Shown: positions 8,051 through 16,735 of the stretch, piece by piece
Layout of the letters: the number at the start of each line of letters is the position of its first letter
Position numbering within the stretch: position 1 is the stretch's first letter
DNA from: Roseicyclus sediminis
GTDB taxonomy: Bacteria > Pseudomonadota > Alphaproteobacteria > Rhodobacterales > Rhodobacteraceae
NCBI RefSeq assembly: GCF_025515305.1
Contig: NZ_JAOPHT010000004.1
Coordinates: 186,001 to 250,000 of the forward strand
Reading direction: 5' to 3'
DNA length: 64,000 nt
Notes under the pieces: generated by a model
Database searches by the model: none
Told to the model about the DNA's origin: nothing
The model's input: the letters and a program-made list of their open reading frames with translations, nothing else
Translations under genes and position numbers: made by a program

Positions 8051-9379
8051 ATGACCGAGCAACCCCGCATCCCGCGCACCGTTCCGGTGAAGTCGGCGAC
8101 CTTCGACGACTACACCTTGTCCGAGATCCGTCGCGCGGCCGCCACGGGCCTCTACGACATCCGGGGCGGCGGCGCGAAGCGGCACCTGCCGCATTTCGAC
8201 GACCTCCTGTTCCTCGGCGCGTCGATGTCGCGCTATCCGCTGGAAGGCTACCGCGAGAAATGCGGGACCGAGGTCGTGATCGGCGCGCGGAACGCGAAGA
8301 ACCCCATCACGCTCAGGACCCCCATCACCATCGCCGGCATGTCCTTCGGCTCGCTCTCGGCGCAGGCGAAGGAGGCGCTCGGGCGCGGGGCCAATGCTGC
8401 CGGAACGTCCACGACGACGGGCGACGGCGGCATGACGCCGGAGGAGCGGGAAAGCTCCAACACGCTCGTCTACCAGCTTCTGCCGTCACGCTACGGGATG
8501 AACCCCGATCACCTGCGCATGGCCGACGCGATCGAGGTCGTCGTGGGGCAGGGGGCGAAGCCTGGCGGGGGCGGCATGCTTCTGGGCCAGAAGATCACCG
8601 AGCGGGTGGCCGAGATGCGCACCCTGCCGCAGGGAATCGACCAGCGCTCGGCCTGCCGGCATCCCGACTGGACCGGCCCCGACGACCTGGAGATCAAGAT
8701 CCAGGAACTGCGCGAGATCACCGGCTGGCGCGTGCCGATCTACATCAAGGTCGGCGCCTCGCGGCCCTACTACGACGTGGCGCTCGCCGTGAAAGCGGGG
8801 GCCGATGCCGTGGTCCTCGACGGGATGCAGGGCGGCACGGCGGCGACGCAGCACGTCTTCATCGAGCATGTGGGCATCCCCACGCTCGCCGCGATCCGGC
8901 CCGCGGTGCAGGCGCTGAAGGATCTCGACATGCACCGCAAGGTGCAGCTGATCGTCTCGGGCGGCATCCGCAACGGCGCGGACGTGGCCAAGGCGCTGGC
9001 GCTCGGCGCCGACGCGGTTTCGATCGGGACGGCGGCGCTGGTGGCGCTGGGCGACAACGACCCGGCGCTGGAGGCGGAGTATCAGAAGCTCGGCACCACC
9101 GCCGGCGCCTACGACGACTGGCACGAGGGCAACGACCCCGCGGGCATCACCACGCAGGACCCGAGGCTTGCCGCGCGGCTCGACCCCGTGGCGGCAGGGC
9201 GCAGATTGGCCAATTATCTCAACGTCATGACGCTGGAGCTTCAGACCATCGCGCGGGCCTGCGGAAAAAGCCATGTGCTCAACCTCGAACCCGAGGACCT
9301 CGTGGCGCTGACGGTGGAATCGGCGGCGATGGCGGGCGTGCCGCTGGCGGGGACCAACTGGATACCGGGGCAGGGCTGA
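8051..9379 (+). CDS. mgsC: Glutamate-synthase FMN-domain-like subunit, GlxD/MgsC type
   Basis: A 442-aa protein matching the FMN-binding synthase domain of GltB. Visible parts are AGMSFGSLSAQAKEALGRGA, the GDGGMTPEER loop, GQGAKPGGGGMLLG, and the phosphate-binding SGGIRNGADVAKALALGADAVSIGTAAL. The segment that carries the 3Fe-4S cysteines in true glutamate synthase reads DWHEGNDPAGITTQDP here, with Asp and Trp in place of Cys. That loss recurs in my recollection of GlxD/MgsC proteins and fits a stand-alone subunit. It lies 9 bp after mgsB. It should perform the reductive or exchange step on the 2-oxoglutarate or glutamate backbone. Confidence 0.85.
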   Translation: MTEQPRIPRTVPVKSATFDDYTLSEIRRAAATGLYDIRGGGAKRHLPHFDDLLFLGASMSRYPLEGYREKCGTEVVIGARNAKNPITLRTPITIAGMSFGSLSAQAKEALGRGANAAGTSTTTGDGGMTPEERESSNTLVYQLLPSRYGMNPDHLRMADAIEVVVGQGAKPGGGGMLLGQKITERVAEMRTLPQGIDQRSACRHPDWTGPDDLEIKIQELREITGWRVPIYIKVGASRPYYDVALAVKAGADAVVLDGMQGGTAATQHVFIEHVGIPTLAAIRPAVQALKDLDMHRKVQLIVSGGIRNGADVAKALALGADAVSIGTAALVALGDNDPALEAEYQKLGTTAGAYDDWHEGNDPAGITTQDPRLAARLDPVAAGRRLANYLNVMTLELQTIARACGKSHVLNLEPEDLVALTVESAAMAGVPLAGTNWIPGQG

Positions 9380-9420
9380 GACCCGGCCCGGAGACGCGGA
9401 AAAAGAAACGGGGGACCGAC

Positions 9421-10716
9421 ATGACCGACCTTGCGGCGATCGCGAAAGAGAAGGGCATCAAGTTCTTCCTGATTTCCTTCACCGACCTTCTGGGCGTGCA
9501 GCGCGCCAAGCTCGCGCCGGCCGAGGCCATCACCGGCATGGCGAAGGACGGCGCGGGTTTCGCGGGTTTCGCCGCCTGGCTCGACATGTCGCCCGCGGAT
9601 GCCGACATCCTCGCCATTCCCGACCCCGACAGCCTGATCCAGCTGCCGTGGAAGCCCGAGGTCGGCTGGCTCGCCGCCGATGTGCATTACAAGGGCGCAC
9701 CCTTCGCAAACGCCCCGCGCGTCGTGCTGAAGAACGTCATGGCGCGGGCGGCAGCGCAGGACATGTACCTCAAGCACGGGGTGGAGTGCGAATTCTTCCT
9801 CACCACCCCGGACGGCACCGCCATCTCTGACCCCGCGGATATCCAGGAAAAACCCTGCTACGACCAGGACGCGCTGATGCGGCGCTACGACGTGATCGCC
9901 GAAATCTGCACCTACATGCTGGAGCTCGGCTGGAACCCCTACCAGAACGACCACGAGGACGCGAACGGCCAGTTCGAGATGAACTGGGACTTCGACGACG
10001 CCCTTGTCACCGCCGACCGTCACGCCTTCTTCAAGTTCATGGCCCGCGCCGTGGCCGAGAAGCACGGGCTGCGCGCGACCTTCATGCCCAAGCCCTTCGC
10101 CAACCTCACCGGCAACGGCTGCCACGCGCACCTGTCGATGTGGAACAAGGCGGGCGAGAACCTTTTCGCAGGCGAGGCCGAGCTTGGGCTGTCCGAGACG
10201 GCCTATGCTTTCCTCGGCGGTCTCATCGGCCATGCGCCGGCGCTGGCGGCGGTGCTGAACCCGACGGTCAATTCATACAAACGACTGAACGCGCCCGTCA
10301 CGACCTCGGGCGCGACGTGGTCGCCCAACACGATCAGCTATGGCGGCAACAACCGGACCCACATGGTGCGCATTCCGGGGCCGGGGCGGATCGAGCTCCG
10401 CCTCGCAGACGGGGCGGCGAACCCCTATCTCCTGCCCGCCGCGATCCTCGCCGCGGGTCTCGACGGGATCGCGACCAAGGCCGATCCGGGCAAGCGGCTG
10501 GATATCGACATGTATGTCGATGGCCACACCGTCGACGCGCCGAAGCTGCCCCTGAACCTGCTCGATGCCGTGCGTGCCTTCGAGGCGGACACCGCGCTCG
10601 GCGAGGCCATCGGGACCAGCGCCGCCGCGGCCTTCGCCAAGTACAAACACGCCGAGTGGACGGACTACGCCCGCCATCTGACGGAGTGGGAGCGCCGGAC
10701 GACGCTGGACTGCTAG
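9421..10716 (+). CDS. GlnT/GmaS-type glutamate-amine ligase (glutamine synthetase family)
   Basis: A 431-aa glutamine-synthetase-family protein. Metal and glutamate-site motifs include HGVECEFFL, NDHEDANGQFEMNWD, NLTGNGCHAHLSMW and NRTHMVRIPGPGRIELRLADG. It closely resembles rhizobial GlnT, a group that also contains gamma-glutamylmethylamide synthetase (GmaS). GmaS joins methylamine to glutamate using ATP, the first step of the N-methylglutamate pathway. Linkage to the mgsABC-type genes favours that role, but no N-methylglutamate dehydrogenase genes (mgdABCD) are in the window. The ATG at 9421 follows an A-rich spacer; the open frame extends far upstream as an artefact of the mgsC shadow. 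Its stop codon shares bases with the stop of the convergent gene. Confidence 0.8.
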   Translation: MTDLAAIAKEKGIKFFLISFTDLLGVQRAKLAPAEAITGMAKDGAGFAGFAAWLDMSPADADILAIPDPDSLIQLPWKPEVGWLAADVHYKGAPFANAPRVVLKNVMARAAAQDMYLKHGVECEFFLTTPDGTAISDPADIQEKPCYDQDALMRRYDVIAEICTYMLELGWNPYQNDHEDANGQFEMNWDFDDALVTADRHAFFKFMARAVAEKHGLRATFMPKPFANLTGNGCHAHLSMWNKAGENLFAGEAELGLSETAYAFLGGLIGHAPALAAVLNPTVNSYKRLNAPVTTSGATWSPNTISYGGNNRTHMVRIPGPGRIELRLADGAANPYLLPAAILAAGLDGIATKADPGKRLDIDMYVDGHTVDAPKLPLNLLDAVRAFEADTALGEAIGTSAAAAFAKYKHAEWTDYARHLTEWERRTTLDC

Positions 10717-11357
10717 CGCGCCCGCAGGAGCGCGACCGCCGACGCCACGAACCACGCGATCGCGCCGAGGCCGAAGACCGCGCCCGCAGTGTCGCCAAGC
10801 GCGGGCACAAGCGTCGCGAGGCCGGCGGCGCCCGCCACGATGCCGATGCCCCGGGCGAGGTGACCGAGCGTGCGGCCCGCGATGCTGACACAGAGGATCC
10901 AGACGCCGCCCGCGATCTCGTTGCCGCCGCCGAGGCCCAGCTCGACCGCGTGCAGCACCTCCCACAGCTCCGCTGCGCCCGCGGGGTCGGTGGCGCCGAG
11001 GGTCGCCGCGCGTTCCACCGCCACGTTCGCGATCATGCCCGCGCCGAGGACGAGCGCCGCCCAGATCAGCCCGAAGGCCCGTGTGACTTCGGCCCATGCG
11101 GGCGCGTCGGTCTTCAGCCTGTCATGAAGCGCGACGACCAGCACCGCGAGCGCCAGCGCGTTGACGATGTAGATCGTGCTGTTCCACCCGATCAGAAGGC
11201 TCGCGCGTTCGCCGATGAAGGCCACGACGGCCTCCGCGTCGATGGCGTTCGTGCCATAGCCGAGCGGCGCCAGCACCGTCACGAGAAGGGCGAAACCCAC
11301 GAGGTAGGTCGCGGCGCAGGTCAGTGCGGCGAGACCGCCGGTGCGTTGGAGTGTCAT
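10713..11357 (-). CDS. DUF4386-like integral membrane protein
   Basis: A 214-aa hydrophobic protein with about six predicted transmembrane helices, for example TCAATYLVGFALLVTVL, IVNALALAVLVVALHD and IWAALVLGAGMIANVAV. It looks like the DUF4386 group, which has no established biochemical function. The ATG at 11357 has AAAGGATG upstream, so the in-frame ATG at 11378 is less likely. It is read after the NAD(P)-binding gene with a 4-bp gap, so the two are probably co-transcribed. It ends tail-to-tail with the GlnT/GmaS-like gene, both stops lying in one CTAG. Confidence 0.65.
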   Translation of the reverse strand: MTLQRTGGLAALTCAATYLVGFALLVTVLAPLGYGTNAIDAEAVVAFIGERASLLIGWNSTIYIVNALALAVLVVALHDRLKTDAPAWAEVTRAFGLIWAALVLGAGMIANVAVERAATLGATDPAGAAELWEVLHAVELGLGGGNEIAGGVWILCVSIAGRTLGHLARGIGIVAGAAGLATLVPALGDTAGAVFGLGAIAWFVASAVALLRAR

Positions 11358-11361
11358 CTGG

Positions 11362-12210
11362 TCATCCTTTCGCGGCAAGGTCGGAGAAGTGGCGTGCGAG
11401 GCTTCTGGACCCGGTGGGCGCGCCCACCATGTCCATCGCCATCGCGGTGAGGAAGAACTGCGCGGGCCCGTGGACCTTGCGCGGTGTCACGAATGGCAGA
11501 AGCCGAAGCGCGGTTCGGCGCACCATGTCGGGCAGGCGGGTGATGCGGACCGGCTTGCCCAGGGCGGCGAAAGCAAGCGCGGCGATCTCGGACTGGGTGA
11601 AGGTCTCGGGGCCGCCCACGTCGATCCAGCCGCGTCCGGCTTCGACCGCATCGACGAGCGCCCGGGCCAGGTCCGCGCCGTGGATCGGGTTGATCCGCGC
11701 TGTTCCCGACCCGAAAAGCCAGGCACGCCCGGCCCGGGCCATGTCGAAGAAGGCCTGCATGTCGGAAAAGAAACCAGATGGCGCGACGATGGTCGAGGCG
11801 ATGTCCGAGGCCTGAAGCGCCACGACGAAGTCGGCCTTGGCCGCGACGAGCGGCACCCCGGGCATGCGGCTCGCGTTCAGGACATGGACATAGGCGAAGC
11901 GGCCCACGCCAGCGCGCCGGGCCTCGGCCAGCAGGTTCAGGTTCGCGCCGTAGTCCACGTCGCGGTAGCCGAGCCCGTCGGCCTGCCGCGTGATCCCGAG
12001 GGCGGAGACGACGAGATCGGCCCCCTCCATCGCGCCCCTGAGCGTTTCGGCCCGCGTCGCCTCGGCCTCCACCAGCGTGTCGGCGTCGAGGTCACCGGCG
12101 CGGGCTGCATTCCGGACGAGCGCGGTGACATACCAGCCGCGGCGGCTGAATTCCCGGCAAAGGTGCCGGCCAAGATAGCCGGTGGCGCCTGCGACGAAGA
12201 CGGATTTCAT
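11362..12210 (-). CDS. NAD(P)-binding protein of the NmrA/atypical SDR type
   Basis: A 282-aa Rossmann protein beginning VFVAGATGYLGRHLCREFSRRG, the glycine-rich dinucleotide site of NmrA-like and extended atypical SDRs. The later GADLVVSALGITRQ and NPIHGADLARALVDAV segments fit the same group. Such proteins serve as epimerases, redox sensors or quinone/complex I assembly factors, and this one cannot be assigned. The ATG at 12210 puts the glycine motif at residue 7, as expected; upstream in-frame sequence is arginine- and proline-rich and not family-like. It forms a probable two-gene operon with the membrane protein at 10713-11357. Confidence 0.75.
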   Translation of the reverse strand: MKSVFVAGATGYLGRHLCREFSRRGWYVTALVRNAARAGDLDADTLVEAEATRAETLRGAMEGADLVVSALGITRQADGLGYRDVDYGANLNLLAEARRAGVGRFAYVHVLNASRMPGVPLVAAKADFVVALQASDIASTIVAPSGFFSDMQAFFDMARAGRAWLFGSGTARINPIHGADLARALVDAVEAGRGWIDVGGPETFTQSEIAALAFAALGKPVRITRLPDMVRRTALRLLPFVTPRKVHGPAQFFLTAMAMDMVGAPTGSRSLARHFSDLAAKG

Positions 12211-12256
12211 GACATTTCCATTTCTTTCAAAACATTGCGGGGCGACGTTGATGTGT

Positions 12257-12457
12257 TCAGATGCGCCCGACAGGCAGTGGCGGGTGCGGGTGGAACACCT
12301 GGGGAGGCCGTGGCGGCAGGTCCTCGGGCAGGCCGATGTCGCGCCTGAGCCGCGGGGATCCTGGCAGGCGGCGGGGGCCCTCGGGCCTGCTTGCACCGGT
12401 CAGAAGTTCGCGCAGCGCGACGAAGCGGCAGAGGCGGGTCTTGATGAGATCGGACAT
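12257..12457 (-). CDS. Small uncharacterised protein, possibly DUF1127-like
   Basis: A 66-residue reading from an ATG at 12457, with GAGGGG six bases upstream and 11 bp after the stop of the lipoprotein gene. It is basic (SDLIKTRLCRFVALRELL) and contains LRRDIGLPE, which resembles the RDIGL motif of DUF1127 small proteins. Its C-terminal third is Pro-rich. The ribosome site and operon-like spacing support translation. No function is assigned, and it could be spurious in this GC-rich DNA. Confidence 0.45.
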   Translation of the reverse strand: MSDLIKTRLCRFVALRELLTGASRPEGPRRLPGSPRLRRDIGLPEDLPPRPPQVFHPHPPLPVGRI

Positions 12458-12468
12458 CTTTGCGCCCC

Positions 12469-12831
12469 TCAGCCCACGACCCGGTGGCCGCGCCCGCGCA
12501 GGCATTGGACGACGATGGCCTCGCGCCGTTCGGAGCTCTCGACCGCCGCCGCCGTGCCGCCTGCGAGCGCCCCGGCAATCGCGCCGCCGGCCACGTCCGC
12601 GCCGTCGTCGAAATGACCGAAGAGCGCGCCGGCGCCGGCCCCGAGGACCGCGGCGCCCATCGTCTCCTGGTCGAACTGCCGCTGATCGCGGGCGAGGGCC
12701 TGGCAGGCGGCGAGGTCATCCTGGAAGGCAGGCCCCGGCGGGCCGTCGAGAACAGGCGTATAGTTCGCGCCGCTGTCGGCGCAGGCGCCGAGCACGAAGG
12801 CGGCGGCGAGAAGGGGAGGAAGGGCTTTCAC
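12469..12831 (-). CDS. Glycine-zipper outer-membrane-type lipoprotein
   Basis: A 120-aa precursor with a lipoprotein signal peptide: a hydrophobic stretch ends in VLGAC, a good lipobox with Cys17 as the lipidated residue. Residues about 58-95 form a glycine zipper (GAAVLGAGAGALFGHF, GGAIAGALAGGTAAAV), which packs into membranes or oligomers. A preceding segment ACQALARDQRQ is common in glycine-zipper family proteins of alphaproteobacteria. The role is structural and unknown. The small gene at 12257-12457 follows directly on the same strand. Confidence 0.75.
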   Translation of the reverse strand: MKALPPLLAAAFVLGACADSGANYTPVLDGPPGPAFQDDLAACQALARDQRQFDQETMGAAVLGAGAGALFGHFDDGADVAGGAIAGALAGGTAAAVESSERREAIVVQCLRGRGHRVVG

Positions 12832-12941
12832 AGCAGTGTCTCCGGTCCGTGGTTGCGTTGGACCGCTGGCTACGGGAGGCCCTGGCCCCGCGCCATGACC
12901 GGAGGTTTCAAACGATTGACCGCCGGTTCCAGATGATCGTT

Positions 12942-13961
12942 TCAGCCGCCTCCGTCGCGGAACTCGCCCGGGCTCATGCCCGTCCAGCGCCGGAAGGCCC
13001 TCACGAAACTCGACGCCTCGGAGAAGCCGAGAAGATACGCGGCCTCGCCCACCGTGACCTTGCGCGCCGAGAGATAGTCGCGCGCCATGCGGCTGCGCAG
13101 GTCGTCATGCACCTGGGCGAAGGTCACGCCCTCGTCCTGCAGGCGGCGGTAAAGCGTCTGGCGGCTCATGCCGAGGTCGCGCGCGATGGCGTCCATCGAC
13201 AGCGTGCCCTCGTGAAGCCGCGGCAGGATGCGCCCCTCGACCCGCGCCCGCACCGAGGCCGCGCGCTCCATCTCCTCCAGCAGCGCATCGGCGTGCCGGG
13301 TGAAGATGCCGAAGACGTAGGCGTTGCCGGGCTCGAATTCGGTATCCAGCCACGACCGGTCGATCCGGAGCGCATTGCGCGCGGCGCCGAAACGGACGGG
13401 GATCCGGAACAGTTCGGGGTATTCAGCGGCATGGGGCGGTGGCGGGTAGGTCACCTCCATCTCGATGGCGAAGACGCGCTCGGGGAAGGAACGGCGGAAT
13501 TCGCTGATGAAGCGGGCGAAAGAGGCCTCGATCCCGATGTACTGACTGTCCGGCACCGGCAGGTGGTCGACGATCCAGACCTCGCCCGCGCGGTCGAGCA
13601 CCTCGAACCGGTCGCGCCCGTTCAGCGTGTCGACGTCCGCCATCAGCCGTGCATAGCGATTGAGTTGCGCCATCGAGTGCACCATCGATCCCGAGGAATG
13701 CACGATCTGGCCGACGATCGACATGGTCTCGAGCCGGCTTTCGAGCGTGTGGCGCAGCAGGAGCGCGCTGTCGCCCGTGGCCGCGATCGCGGCCCCGATC
13801 AGGGCCTGGTAGGCCGCGAGCGGAATGCGCCCGTCCTGTTCGGCCAGCGCGCCCTCGGTCAGGCCGCAGGCGGCGAGAAGACCGGCGCGATCCGCCCCGC
13901 GCAGGACGGCGAAGTCAAGGAGGGCCGCGGCGAACCCCGCTGCCATGGTCGGCGTGCTCAT
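12942..13961 (-). CDS. AraC-family transcriptional regulator with arabinose-binding-type N-terminal domain
   Basis: A 339-aa regulator. The N-terminal part resembles the Arabinose_bd domain of OruR/ArgR-like AraC proteins (LAAYQALIGAAIAATGDSALLLRHT). The C-terminal two-HTH module occupies about residues 245-335, with LSMDAIARDLGMSRQTLYRRLQ and VTVGEAAYLLGFSEASSFVRAFRRW. The start at 13961 fits the family N-terminus; the open frame reaches further upstream into non-homologous Arg- and Pro-rich sequence. It is divergent from the kinase-GTPase operon across a 315-bp spacer, so it is a candidate regulator of that operon, although lone AraC genes often control distant targets. Confidence 0.82.
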   Translation of the reverse strand: MSTPTMAAGFAAALLDFAVLRGADRAGLLAACGLTEGALAEQDGRIPLAAYQALIGAAIAATGDSALLLRHTLESRLETMSIVGQIVHSSGSMVHSMAQLNRYARLMADVDTLNGRDRFEVLDRAGEVWIVDHLPVPDSQYIGIEASFARFISEFRRSFPERVFAIEMEVTYPPPPHAAEYPELFRIPVRFGAARNALRIDRSWLDTEFEPGNAYVFGIFTRHADALLEEMERAASVRARVEGRILPRLHEGTLSMDAIARDLGMSRQTLYRRLQDEGVTFAQVHDDLRSRMARDYLSARKVTVGEAAYLLGFSEASSFVRAFRRWTGMSPGEFRDGGG

Positions 13962-14276
13962 GGAGACGGACCCTAGGGCCGGATTGTGGCACAGGTCAAA
14001 CCCACTGCCCGATTTCCGGCCACTTTCGCTTCGGCCCCCGTTCCATCCCTTTGTCACAGGGGCGGAACCGCCTGCTGGATGGGGCTGCGGGGCGGGTTTG
14101 GTCCCCTCTCTCCGGGGACAGTTTCGCATTCTCGGGAAGGGTCGTTTCCGTCCCTTTGCCACGCCACGCTTTCGTCACTTTCTGAGCGCGAAAATGGTCC
14201 ATTCAGTAGCTTATCAAGAGGCTTGGCGCGCGCTTGGCGCGTCGAGAAGTGTGGGAACCCGGAACGCGCCCTGATC
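13962..14276. promoter_or_regulatory. 315-bp divergent spacer upstream of the kinase-GTPase operon, with direct repeats
   Basis: There is no convincing gene here. Two 17-bp direct repeats, TTCCATCCCTTTGTCAC (14041-14057) and TTCCGTCCCTTTGCCAC (14146-14162), match at 15 of 17 positions and start 105 bp apart, close to ten helical turns. A 10-bp direct repeat GCTTGGCGCG lies at 14221-14230 and 14232-14241. The stretch around 14180-14220 is relatively AT-rich and is the likely promoter zone. These repeats are candidates for regulator binding. Confidence 0.5.
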
Positions 14277-15779
14277 ATGCAACGCTCTGGTTCATATGGC
14301 GACGAGCTACCCCCCGGCGCACGGCTGTGCGGCGGGCAGTACACGATCGAACGTTACCTGAACTCCGGTGGCTTCGGCGTCACCTACCTGGCCCGCGACA
14401 GCCTCGGGCGCAGTGTCGTCATCAAGGAATGCTTCCCCTCCGCCATGTGCTGCCGCGTGGACGAGACGGTGCGGCTGCGGTCCTCGGGGAACGAGACCGA
14501 GTTCGGCGCGATTCTCGAACTGTTCGAGAAGGAAGCGCGCGCACTGGCCGCGCTCCAGCATCCCTACATCGTCGGCGTGCACCAGTATTTCCGCGACAAT
14601 GGCACCGCCTACATGGCGATGGATTTCGTGGACGGGAAAACCCTTCTCGACGTTATCGAGAACGACCCCGACCGCCTCGCGCCCGAGGACGTGAAGGCGC
14701 TCCTGATCCAGATCCTGGAGGCGCTGAGCTACATCCACGGGCATGACATCCTGCACCGCGACATCTCGCCGGACAACATCCTGATCGATGCCGACAACCT
14801 GCCGGTGCTGATCGATTTCGGCGCCGCCCGCGAAAGCGCCACGCGCGTGTCGCGCGTTCTGTCGAAGGTGCTGACGGTCAAGGACGGCTACAGCCCGCAG
14901 GAATTCTACCTGGCGGGATCCGATCACGCCTATTCGAGCGATCTCTACGCGCTCGCCGCCACCTTCTATCACGTCGTCAGCCGCACGGCCCCGCCCTCCA
15001 GCCATTCGCGCCTCGCCGCGACCGCGCGGGAAAAGCGCGACCCGCTGGATCCCCTGGGTGAGATCGACGGCTACGACCCCTATTTCCTCGACGCGATCAA
15101 CCGCTGCCTGAGCGTCTTTCCGAAGGACCGTCTGCAGAGCGCTGCCGCCTGGCGCGACATGATCGACGAGGCCCGCCGGCAGGAGCGCCTTCTGCAGCAG
15201 GCCGACGAGGACGAGGAGCTGGAGCGCCGCGTGGCCGAGCTCGTGCGCGAGTTCGAGCGCGAGTGGGAAGAGCGCGAGCGCCGTCAGCGCGAGGTGCTCG
15301 AAGCCCAGCATCAGATGACGGACGAGGAGCGCGCCGCCATGGAGGCCGAGGCCCGCGCGCGCGCCGAGGAGGAGGAGCGCGCCCGCGCCGATGCCGCCGC
15401 CCAGGCGCAGCGCGAGGCCGAGGAGGTTCAGGCCGCCATCGCCGCCGAGCGTGCCGCCCAGTCCGCGCGCCGCGCCGCCATCGAGGCCGAGGAGGCGCGC
15501 CAGTTCCACGAGGCGATGAAGGCATTGTCCCGGCCGCTGCTCGAGGAATTCGACGAGATCGACGGTGTCGGCAGGTCGGCCGCCGCCGAAACCGGAACGA
15601 ACCCCAAGGAAAGCGCCGCCACGCAGGCCGTGTCGTCGGTCCTGCCGCGCCGGGTGCAGGTCGCCCCGCAGGCCGCCAATGGCGGCGCGTCGCCTGCGCC
15701 CCGTCACGGACCGGTCCGCCGCGCGCTGTTCGGCGGCCGGCGCTCTCTCACGTTCGATGCGAAAGGATCGAAGCCATGA
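14277..15779 (+). CDS. Eukaryotic-type Ser/Thr protein kinase with C-terminal coiled coil
   Basis: A 500-aa Hanks-type kinase. The Gly-rich loop is GGFGVT (residues 31-36), the ATP-anchoring Lys is K50 in VVIKECFP, the catalytic loop is HRDISPDN (160-167) and the metal motif is DFG (180-182), so it should be active. The domain ends near residue 290. It is followed by about 150 residues of Glu/Arg/Ala-rich coiled coil (ELVREFEREWEERERRQRE, then repeated AEARARAEEEERA) and a basic tail. There is no transmembrane helix, so it is cytosolic. It heads an eight-gene operon and overlaps the FHA gene by 4 bp. Likely clients are the FHA protein and the GTPases downstream. Confidence 0.88.
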   Translation: MQRSGSYGDELPPGARLCGGQYTIERYLNSGGFGVTYLARDSLGRSVVIKECFPSAMCCRVDETVRLRSSGNETEFGAILELFEKEARALAALQHPYIVGVHQYFRDNGTAYMAMDFVDGKTLLDVIENDPDRLAPEDVKALLIQILEALSYIHGHDILHRDISPDNILIDADNLPVLIDFGAARESATRVSRVLSKVLTVKDGYSPQEFYLAGSDHAYSSDLYALAATFYHVVSRTAPPSSHSRLAATAREKRDPLDPLGEIDGYDPYFLDAINRCLSVFPKDRLQSAAAWRDMIDEARRQERLLQQADEDEELERRVAELVREFEREWEERERRQREVLEAQHQMTDEERAAMEAEARARAEEEERARADAAAQAQREAEEVQAAIAAERAAQSARRAAIEAEEARQFHEAMKALSRPLLEEFDEIDGVGRSAAAETGTNPKESAATQAVSSVLPRRVQVAPQAANGGASPAPRHGPVRRALFGGRRSLTFDAKGSKP

Positions 15780-16735
15780 AACGTCTGCGCGATGTCGCCG
15801 TTCGCATGCGCCCGCTGGCGCCCCGGTCGCCCGGACAAGGGTCGGCCACGGCCGGAGATCAGGCGCCCGCCGCGTCCGCACCTGCCTCCACCCCCGACAT
15901 GCCCCTACCCGGGAGGACACCCTTCATGCCATCTTCGCGCGATCTTGCCTCCGGCGAAGCGCCGCGCCGCGCGGCGGCAGAGGCGCCGCCCGTTTCCCAG
16001 CCGCGCCGCCAGATCTGGGATCTCGACCCGTCTGACGAAGCCGCGGCCGCCGCGCCCGCCCCTTCGCGCCCCCATGTCCCCGCGGCCCCCGTGTCCGACG
16101 CCCTGCCACCGCGCCGCTTCGCGCCGATCGAGCCGCGTATCGACGCCGTCCAGCCCCCCGAGGGCGAGGACATGGCCAGCCGCGCCCGCCGCGCGCTCGC
16201 CGCCGCAGAGCGTCAGGCCGCCCAGCGGGGCGCGGGAATGCCGGATGCCGGCGCGTCGCCCGCCATGCCGGACAGCGGCAAGACCAGGGTCCTGGGGTTC
16301 CATGCGCCCGAACTGGAGATGGACCCGATCTCGGCCGTCGCGCATCGATCGTCGCCGGAGGTCCGGTTTCCCGCAGGCTGGATCGTCGTCGTGGACGGCC
16401 CCGGCCGCGGCGCCTTCTTCGCGGTCACGATGAGCGTGTCCTCGATCGGGCGCGGCGACGACCAGGCGATCCGCCTCAACTTCGGCGATCCCAGCATCTC
16501 GCGACAGAACCACGCCGCCATCGCCTATGACGCCGAGCAGAACCGCTTTTTCCTCGGTCATGGCAACAAGTCGAACATCGTCCGCAGGAACGGGATGCCG
16601 GTGCTCGCCACCGAAGAGCTTTTCGACGGCGACGTGATCCGCATCGGCAAGACCAGCCTGCGTTTCGTCGCGCTGTGCGGCGAGGGTTTCACATGGGGGC
16701 CGGATGGCGGCGAGGATGGACTGGCCGATGACTGA
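15776..16735 (+). CDS. FHA-domain protein with long disordered N-terminus
   Basis: A 319-aa protein. Residues 1-165 are Pro/Ala/Arg-rich and probably disordered. SGKTRVLGFH (168-177) resembles the phosphorylatable Thr peptides seen near FHA domains. The FHA domain covers about 203-305, with the conserved SSIGRG (222-227) and SISRQNHA (240-247) that bind phosphothreonine, and a final DGDVIRIGKTSLRF strand. It should read the phosphorylation state set by the neighbouring kinase and PP2C phosphatase. Its start overlaps the kinase stop by ATGA. This kinase-FHA-PP2C trio resembles the regulatory set of type VI secretion, but no secretion genes are near. Confidence 0.85.
   Translation: MKRLRDVAVRMRPLAPRSPGQGSATAGDQAPAASAPASTPDMPLPGRTPFMPSSRDLASGEAPRRAAAEAPPVSQPRRQIWDLDPSDEAAAAAPAPSRPHVPAAPVSDALPPRRFAPIEPRIDAVQPPEGEDMASRARRALAAAERQAAQRGAGMPDAGASPAMPDSGKTRVLGFHAPELEMDPISAVAHRSSPEVRFPAGWIVVVDGPGRGAFFAVTMSVSSIGRGDDQAIRLNFGDPSISRQNHAAIAYDAEQNRFFLGHGNKSNIVRRNGMPVLATEELFDGDVIRIGKTSLRFVALCGEGFTWGPDGGEDGLADD

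Noticed and set aside
12910-12942. Inverted repeat AAACGAT/ATCGTTT at the end of the AraC gene as a terminator
   Set aside because: The arms are 19 bp apart and no T-run follows, so the hairpin would be weak.
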